Shown: positions 57,691-64,000 of the stretch, piece by piece | Layout of the letters: each line of letters begins with the position of its first letter | Numbering within the stretch: the stretch's first letter is position 1 | Source of the DNA: Eriocheir sinensis | Taxonomy: Eukaryota > Arthropoda > Malacostraca > Decapoda > Varunidae | NCBI RefSeq assembly: GCF_024679095.1 | Contig: NC_066509.1 | Location: 15,646,929 to 15,710,928 of the forward strand | Length of the DNA stretch: 64,000 bases | Reading direction: 5' to 3' | Program-made: the position numbers and the translations under genes | Notes under the pieces: model-generated | Told to the model about the DNA's origin: nothing | The model's input: the letters and a program-made list of their open reading frames with translations, nothing else | The model's database searches: none

Positions 57691-57696
57691 CCTTTT

Positions 57697-57902
57697 TCCA
57701 TGGAAAGTTTCCTGCTAACTGATTGGTTGAATATATGATGTCAGTATGTCATATTATTTGAAATAATTGCCAAGTATTGTGAACCATCACTTATCTACTA
57801 ACTCAAGTCTATTCCATCTTCATAAAAGATTACGAAGTACTGCGCTGGTAAGTGGTAAGTCTCGATTTGTTGACAGTCCCCCAAGTGAGCAACACAAGCA
57901 TG
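57697..57902. repeat. left arm of a ~0.9-kb inverted repeat
   Basis: CCATGGAAAGTTTCCTGCTA ... GTCTCGATTTGTTGACAGTC ... GCAACACAAGCATG. Its reverse complement with indels is at 58385-58622. Confidence 0.85.
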
Positions 57903-58035
57903 TGTTCTGATGCATGATTCTTTGTGTGTATTTTTTAACATGACTCATTATATTCATTAGTTTCAGAATTAGAGATGGGGAAAAATAATATATAGTTCTA
58001 TTAGATGTATTGTGATTACAGAATGGGTTTATTAA

Positions 58036-58240
58036 CCCGGTAGCAGTGATGGGCCAAATTTGTGGCTTCACCGTGTAGCAGCGACGGGCCAAATTTGTGC
58101 CATGATATAAACCCCCCAAAATAGATGATACATAATCTGATCACAAATGCTTGGGTATATATTATGAAATGGTTTGTGTGAGGGGTGATTTTTCTCGCTT
58201 GGGGGGACCATTAAGAAACATGATCCCCGCTGCTACCAGG
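58036..58240 (+). mobile_element. piggyBac-like miniature element (TTAA family) in the spacer of an inverted repeat
   Basis: It begins CCCGGTAGCAGTGATGGGCC and ends CCCCGCTGCTACCAGG, with TTAA at 58032-58035 and 58241-58244. It is the most regular copy of the family. It is inserted between the arms 57697-57902 and 58385-58622. Confidence 0.92.
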
Positions 58241-58384
58241 TTAAATAGCCTACAGTTAAGAGGCATACACTCATGCTCTCATCTGAGTCATTTGACCAGA
58301 TTCTGGAAAAAAAACATGTTTGTTATTAGTGGAACTTGTCTCAATATATGTAAAAATACATATGAAGTAGTGTGAATCCAAAAA

Positions 58385-58622
58385 CATGCTTGTGCTGCTC
58401 ACTTGGGTGACTGTCAACAAATCGAGACTTACTGCTTACCAGCACATTACTTCATAATCTCTTTACTAGTTATCATTTTTAATTGGCATAACATATATTG
58501 AATGGAGAGTTTTCAGTTAATAGATAAGTGTTGGTTCACATTACCAGGTAAATATTTCAAATAAAATTATGTATTCAGACATTGTATATTCAACCAATCA
58601 GCTAGCAGGAAACTTTCCATAG
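58385..58622. repeat. right arm of a ~0.9-kb inverted repeat
   Basis: CATGCTTGTGCTGCTCACTT ... GACTGTCAACAAATCGAGAC ... CAGGAAACTTTCCATAG, reverse complement of 57697-57902 with about 30 bases of extra sequence (ATTGGCATAACATATATTGA). Confidence 0.85.
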
Positions 58623-58764
58623 ATAAGGGGCGCCTGTGCATTGAGTGCATTTTCTCCTCGATAAAAACATAAACTATAGTAGATGCCCTGATAAATACTA
58701 ACAGAGTTTAGTTTGATGAAGAAGCATTTCTGCACAATTCACATTATACATAAGAACAACAATA

Positions 58765-59334
58765 ATTATGACAGCTGAAACAAGATGGGCATGTTCCACA
58801 CCTGGAGGGGCTGGCATGAGAAAGATGTGTACATGCAGAATGTATTTAAGATTGAATGGGAGATACTAGACTTAGAACAGTGCAGACATCTTGGATGAGT
58901 AAGATATGAAGGATGAAAACTACAGTGCAGGCAGACGAAATGAGTTATTTGAGGAGTGCATGTGGTGTGAGTAGAATGGATGGAATGAGTAATGAAAGTG
59001 TGTATGAGTGTTTTGGAATGTGTCACGTGGGTGAAGGGAAGTGTGGAGTGGTGGAAGAAGTGAAGCGACAGACTTTAAAGTGGTTTGGCCACACGGAGCA
59101 AATGGAGGAAAGCAAGATGACCAGGAGGGTGCATGTGAGTGAGATAGAGTTAGGGAATGTTAGAGGACGACCTACAGTGAAAGGGAGAGATAGGGTGCAG
59201 GAGTATGTCAGGGAGAGGGGTGAAAGATCCTTGAGAAACTTTGAGCAGGCAAGGAGGGAGTGTCTGGATAGAGAGAGATGGAAACTCTTCTGCCGGGACC
59301 ATCCCCTGGTGGGAGCTCCTACGAGCAGGTGGGG

Positions 59335-59367
<33 letters not shown>
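58765..59367 (+). mobile_element. LINE 3' end with polymerase C-terminus and poly(A)
   Basis: The plus strand from about 58913 reads EMSYLRSACGVSRMDGMSNE, VEEVKRQTLKWFGHTEQME, RRVHVSEIELGNVRGRPTVK and RREC-LDRERWKLFCR. These form the conserved C-terminal tail of a large class of arthropod LINE polymerases (CGV...R..L.WFGH.ER...RGRP). A32 at about 59335-59367 is the retrotransposon tail. It is 5' truncated. Confidence 0.88.
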
Positions 59368-59368
<1 letters not shown>

Positions 59369-60344
59369 AGTAGCAGACAACAAGGAAAACCACTGTATGT
59401 AAGATATGCTGTTGAGCTTGATGAATAGAGGGATGTTATAACACAAGAGTGAAATAACAATAAAATGAAAATATACATTCTTGAAGTATGTGAAGTTAAT
59501 AAAAACATAATAGTTTTAAAATGAAATCAAAATCAAAACAAAACTGAGCCAGAAGTAATTTGGATAAGACAAAACATGTGATTACTCTAAATCAGCAGAA
59601 GATAACAAATTTGATTACCTTAGTAAGGGAGGAGTGGGATTATTCACGAGTTTAATAAGCTAGCAAACATCTCAGGTTGTGAGGTGCACCTTGTAACAAT
59701 GCTTTCACATAAAAAATAGTCCTTTGATTACAAAATACCTACCTATGTACAAACATAAATAACAAGAAACAAAATAAAAACAATAAAATCTTGCTCTTTG
59801 TACTATACACACTGCACAGCTCATGACTGCTACATATGTTTCCAGATTGAAATGAAAATGTCTTTTAACAAAAGTGAATTGACTGGTGGGGATTAAAGCT
59901 CAGCCTTTTGCCTAATTCACAACAAGTAAAAACATAGTAATACATTAAATGTATCAATATCAAGAATTATATTTCACAAACAACAGTATCTGTATCTAAA
60001 AAGAAATAAAACAACGGTTAACCACTTGACGAAGGAAAAGAGTAATGGTATTTCATTACAGTAAAATAATTTTTGACATGGCAGTCATTGTGTGAGGTTA
60101 AGTTTGAATGAGCAGTATCTAGTGTTTATAGTCTTGCAGCTAACAAAGGCTACACTGGACTAAGAAACTAAGTTATTGAATCCATTAATAACACTTCGTT
60201 ATAAGAGAATATTCCATCTCAGATCATACACAAGCAAGAATAATTCTATCTATCTAGGGATTAAACTATGTTATTTTGTAATTTTCTTTAAAATGTATCA
60301 GCCTTTCATACATATTTAGCCTCTGTACTTGTCTTGCCACTCAC
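59368..60344. other. unassigned AT-rich sequence
   Basis: No feature recognised. Confidence 0.5.
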
Positions 60345-60479
60345 TCTTATCTTTTCAAGCCAAAGAGGAACATCATTTATCATCTTCAGTTCAGCAAGTT
60401 CCCTATACAGGTGGAAGACTGAAGGAGCATTTATCTCAGCATCTACGTGAGACCATCGGAAGGAGGGCAGACCTGAGTC
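60345..60479 (-). CDS. candidate internal coding exon of an unrecognised gene
   Basis: Between a strong acceptor (TTTTCTTCCAG) and donor (AAGA|GTGAGT) on the minus strand lie 135 nt, open in phase 0/0. They encode 45 residues including DSGLPSFRWSHVDAEINAPS and ELAELKMINDVPLWLEKIR. The composition is that of a folded protein rather than a repeat artefact, and the local codon pattern differs from the AT-rich surroundings. I do not recognise the family and found no flanking exon with matching sites, although a frame at 61206-61078 (minus; PHICYIHWYIPAGNGLCYKN) could belong to the same gene. It could also be part of an unrecognised mobile element. Confidence 0.4.
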
Positions 60480-60724
60480 CTGGAAGAAAAGTCTTAGGTT
60501 ACAAGTATGTGCATTTTCTTGCATGTAAAGTTATTGTAGTTTGTATTTATACATGCATAGTTGTGTAGGAAGGCTAGAATGAAATGTAGATTATGCTTGC
60601 ACAAAGCTACTACTGTAAGTACCTGCTAAGACCAATGGGGATGGGGAGAGATGAATCCTGAAAAAGTTTTTGGTGTTTACATCTGCCAATTTTTGTATGT
60701 GTTATTAATTAGTCCTAATGCCAT

Positions 60725-60765
60725 CCTGCTCCCCCCCAGATGGGCAGTACTGCCCACTTTGGGAA
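60725..60765 (-). mobile_element. hAT-like terminus
   Basis: On the minus strand CCAGTGGTTCCCAAAGTGGG-CAGTACTGCCCATC, the common hAT terminus CAGTGGTTCCCAAA. The other end and target duplication were not located. Confidence 0.45.
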
Positions 60766-61287
60766 CCACTGGTCTAGTTTGCTATCTAGATGTAACTTCT
60801 TTCTAGGCCTTCTTTTGTCTGCTGCTGGTGCCACCATGTGAGGTTAAAGGTTGTGGGGTTACTCATGATGCTTTCTCTTATAGCCAGAGGCAAACTAGCC
60901 ACACATTTGCTCCAATGAACCAACCTTCCTTCTCCCATCAGATATCAAGTGTATTGCAAGCAATTCAAACTGAAGCATTTTGGAGGAGATGCTCAGTCAG
61001 GCTTTATAATACTGTATGTACACTTATGGTAAAGCCTTAACAGCTTCACAGTATTTAACTCTTAGACTACGGGTGTTGTTATATAAATCAGCAGCAGCCT
61101 TGGTCATGGTTACAGGTGTATTTTTATAACACAAACCATTTCCTGCTGGAATGTACCAGTGAATGTAGCAAATATGGGGCATTAGTGCTTCTGTTATTCT
61201 TAGCATAAATTTCAGCAGCTGGTAACCTCCTCCTATCAGTCAGCTGTCGAGATGTACAAAAAGTTATGTGAAGTCATTAAGTCTATG

Positions 61288-61289
<2 letters not shown>

Positions 61290-61320
<31 letters not shown>
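61290..61320. repeat. poly(A) tract
   Basis: About 31 A. It could be a retroposon tail, but no upstream retroposon sequence was recognised. Confidence 0.85.
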
Positions 61321-61322
<2 letters not shown>

Positions 61323-62440
61323 AAAATCTTTTTATAATGGACTAATTGGGGGGGGAACTTAGTCTGTTAATGCCAAAAGTCCATTATAAGTGGTGGAAAT
61401 TAAAAAAATATGTATAATAATACCGATGAACATAATAAACGTACGTACTGTCATACCTCGGTTTATGAGTGCCTTACTTTACAAGCTTTGATTAATGAGC
61501 AAAAGAAAATCACTAAAAATGCCTTGGTTTACAAGTAATGACTTGGTGTACGAGCATCCTATTTGTAAGGGTCGAAGATGTGAACGTGGGTTCCCGTTGT
61601 TCACCGCAAGACGAGAGCGCTCAGAGCGGAAAACAATGGGAATAGGGTCTCAAGCTGGTATCATACTCGGCCTTTTTTCCTCCAACTGCATTGGTGGTAG
61701 GAGAAACCAGCAACTGCAACTTTAAGCCGTCATCTGGTGATCAAGAATTACCCTAGCGCAAGCAAAATTTACCCGAATCTTGCGAAATTTTTGCTTTTCT
61801 TATTCTGGCATGTCAATGTCAGATGATCAAGAACTCCCCACAATTCTTGGCAAGAATTTGGGGTATGGTGCGAGCCGCAGCAGGGCTGGCGACACAGGTA
61901 AACACATTGCGCCGCATCTCCTTAGGCCTATGGCGATGACCATTTCCAGAGCTTCCTATGGGTAACCCTGCCAGGTGGGGGTGGATATAGAGTTCACGAA
62001 GTTACTGTTGTGTTAATGCTGCACCATGGACCATTTGAAAACATTATTGTAGGATAAGTAAGAACTTTCCAGTATGAAAACATCATTGTCATCATTATAA
62101 ACAAGAAAGTGAAACGATCCCATTGGTCAATATATTGGAGAGAAAAAGGATGTTTTAAGAAATTCCGTCGCATGCAGTGACGCTAAGTAGCTAGGAAAAT
62201 GTTCCTAATTATCTGTAGATCTCGTAATTGTGACTAAATCAATGCATGTTGTCCATGATGAGTGACAAAATGAGAAATTGTGTTGGTTCATCTAGTCAAA
62301 TGGACAAGAAAGAGCGCTCTGGTGGATCACAGGAGGGAGGTGAAAAAGTCTCAAGAAAGGGGGTCATTCTTGGTTGCTAGATATCGCCAGATGATGCGCA
62401 TCACACACGACCAAGGTCGATTGCCCATATCCACAATGTT

Positions 62441-62720
62441 AGGCCCCAGTCACACTGACTTTACGACCTAATGATGACTACCCACTACCTGCAGGTCGCG
62501 GGATGTCGCACATGGTTGTCTCTGTCTCTGTCCGCCGCATGACTGAAAAGGTTGGCTGGAGGTTTTAGGTGCTGCACCAAAACCTCCAGCCGACCACTCA
62601 GGTCTCTGTTGGTCGTAAAAAAGTTGCCGTCCAGTGACCGAATGGACTGCGTCTGGATGGCAAGTGGACTGCCACCAGTGGTCGACGCATGACCATTAAC
62701 TGGTGAACAGTGACCAGATG
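62441..62720. mobile_element. possible MITE with CCAGTCACACTG left end
   Basis: GGCCCCAGTCACACTGACTT resembles other GGGCCC-AGTCACAC element ends, and the stretch contains an internal perfect hairpin at 62551-62592. The right end was not found. Confidence 0.35.
62551..62592. repeat. perfect hairpin
   Basis: GGCTGGAGGTTTT and AAAACCTCCAGCC are exact complements around AGGTGCTGCACC, whose GGTG/CACC can extend the stem. Confidence 0.85.
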
Positions 62721-62832
62721 GCGAGTGGGTGACGTAGGTGCTTATTTAGGTGTGTTTTGACTTACGTCGAAAATCGGGTTACGCCATGTTGTTAAGAACG
62801 GAACTCCGTCGTAAATCGAGGACCTCCTGTAT

Positions 62833-62900
62833 ATGTCATGGAGCTGCCTTGTACAGGCCTACTGGCCTCTTGCAGACTCCTACATTCTAATGTTCTTATT
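62833..62900 (+). mobile_element. LINE 3' terminus fragment
   Basis: GGAGCTGCCTTGTACAGGCC-TACTGGCCTCTTGCAGACTCC-TACATTCTAATGTTCTTATT, the same end as 20340-20412. Confidence 0.75.
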
Positions 62901-62990
62901 ACTACTTTCAATTTTACTAGTGACAAGAATTTGTGAGTGTTTATTACAATAGAATTTCACTTAATCAAGTGAATCAGACACCATAGAAAT

Positions 62991-63377
62991 ACAGTCATCC
63001 CCGGAAAATATGCATTTGGGGAAGTCACCTCTGACACGTCATATAAAACATGTTTTTTCGTTCCCAAAAGTAGCCCAATTATAAGTAGCCCAATCTGGCA
63101 ACACTGCAGTGTGAATTTTTTTTTTAGGATAATGTTGCTATGAGAAAATCTGACCAATAGCAGTCGTCCCTGAGTGAGCTGCTGGCCAATAGGAAAGCAT
63201 GCCATTGCCCGCCTCCCTCCTCTCTCCCTTCCCCTCCTCTCTGCCTCCCTCCTCCCTCTGCCTTCCTCCCTCCTCTCCCTTCCCCTCCTCTGCCTCCCTC
63301 CTCCTCTCTGCCTTCCTATTTAAAACTGGGGCCACGATAAGCGGGGGTCACAATTAGTTGAGGTGAGACTGACTGTA
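62991..63377. mobile_element. possible Tc1/mariner- or pogo-like MITE
   Basis: TACAGTCATCCCCGGAAAAT at the left and GAGACTGACTGTA at the right are short inverted ends bordered by TA. A pyrimidine-rich (CCTCCCTCTCT) middle follows. Only about 8-10 end bases match. Confidence 0.35.
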
Positions 63378-63865
63378 TTACCAGTGTGTGTATGAATGAA
63401 TATGAAGAAAAGCACATACTTTGATTTAACTCCAGGATGTCTCGTGGATCATCTATAAATAAAAGCAAAAAATCAGGAGAGGCTACTCTTTAGCCCACTA
63501 CCATTGCTTGAGGCACAAAAACTGTCCCTCTACCAAGTTTGTACCCCATATTTGGTGGTGTTAGGTGTACCTATTGCAAGATGGGTGGTGACATTGATTT
63601 GGCAAAAAAGTCTACGGGGATTACATTGAGTTTCGCCACCCCGTCAAAAAATTTGGAGCGCTATTCTCACCCAAAAATGTCCTAAGTAGGACCTTTCATA
63701 CATACTAAACATGTTTTCTCAACCTTCCCAATACATTAAGCTCAGAACCCCCCACCCCACCCCACCCCTGCACTGGTGATAAGTTTTGTTATAAAGCCTC
63801 CAGCACTTATGCGGGTTAATATCTGCACATTTTGTAGTGAACAGACTTTTTTGCTAAAATCTCAT

Positions 63866-63947
63866 GGAAAATAAATAAATAAATAAATAAATAGTTGATG
63901 AGATCTAACACTTGCTGAGACAAAAGATCTATCTATCTATCTATATC
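63866..63947. repeat. (AAAT)n and (CTAT)n microsatellites
   Basis: AAAT at about 63866-63893 and CTAT at about 63927-63947. Confidence 0.9.
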
Positions 63948-64000
63948 TCTGATGCCTTGCCCCCTCATGGGAACTTCCCTCCAGGGGGTGGCTACAGCAA

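Noticed and set aside
61024..61206. minus-strand frame with PHICYIHWYIPAGNGLCYKN
   Set aside because: It looks protein-like, but the donor candidate (GTTAAA) is weak and the acceptor uncertain. It is mentioned only with the 60345-60479 exon.

Overview
This is eukaryotic DNA, most likely from a decapod crustacean and possibly a crab. The only well-supported host gene is split by long introns. The rest is dense with dinucleotide to tetranucleotide microsatellites, minisatellites, decayed non-LTR retrotransposons (LINEs), tRNA-derived SINEs and short inverted-repeat DNA transposons. The organism assignment is an inference from this repeat style and the arthropod gene family. There are no operons, bacterial genes, rRNA genes or CRISPR arrays.

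The main gene lies on the minus strand, from an ATG at 38850 to a TAA at 6580. Six exons join in phase into a 255-residue secreted protein of the takeout / juvenile-hormone-binding-protein (JHBP) family. It has a signal peptide, two cysteines in the family's disulfide positions, an IPEL-LPPLEP segment, a DFT-LFNG segment and a typical C-terminus. Exons are 38766-38850, 17879-17974, 12950-13097, 10308-10441, 7192-7344 and 6580-6731. An AATAAA lies about 240 bases past the stop. Intron 1 is 20.8 kb. The introns hold most of the repeats between 6.7 and 38.7 kb.

Two weaker minus-strand coding exon candidates lie outside this gene. One is a first coding exon at 3195-3320 that would continue beyond the left edge. 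The other is an internal-type exon at 60345-60479. I recognise neither protein.

Layout: 1-3.2 kb holds a LINE fragment split by an hAT-like element, then a compound microsatellite. 3.2-6.3 kb is mostly unassigned. 6.3-38.9 kb is the takeout-like gene, with minisatellites of 30, 70 and about 134 bp, a 1.4 kb inverted repeat, LINE and SINE copies and two more hAT-like copies. 38.9-49 kb is intergenic, with a roughly 19-bp minisatellite, a 32-bp minisatellite and several palindromic DNA elements. 49-59.4 kb is a retrotransposon graveyard with LINE endonuclease, ORF1 and reverse-transcriptase remnants, plus a family of TTAA-flanked piggyBac-like miniature elements. 59.4-64 kb is AT-rich, with the second exon candidate and small transposon ends.

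Nothing here forms a clearly new multi-gene system. The best observations are the complete takeout-like gene model, the nested insertions with readable target-site duplications, an hAT copy keeping part of a BED-finger transposase, the TTAA-flanked family, and several large inverted repeats. All motif calls are by eye, and exact repeat edges are approximate unless a target-site duplication is given.
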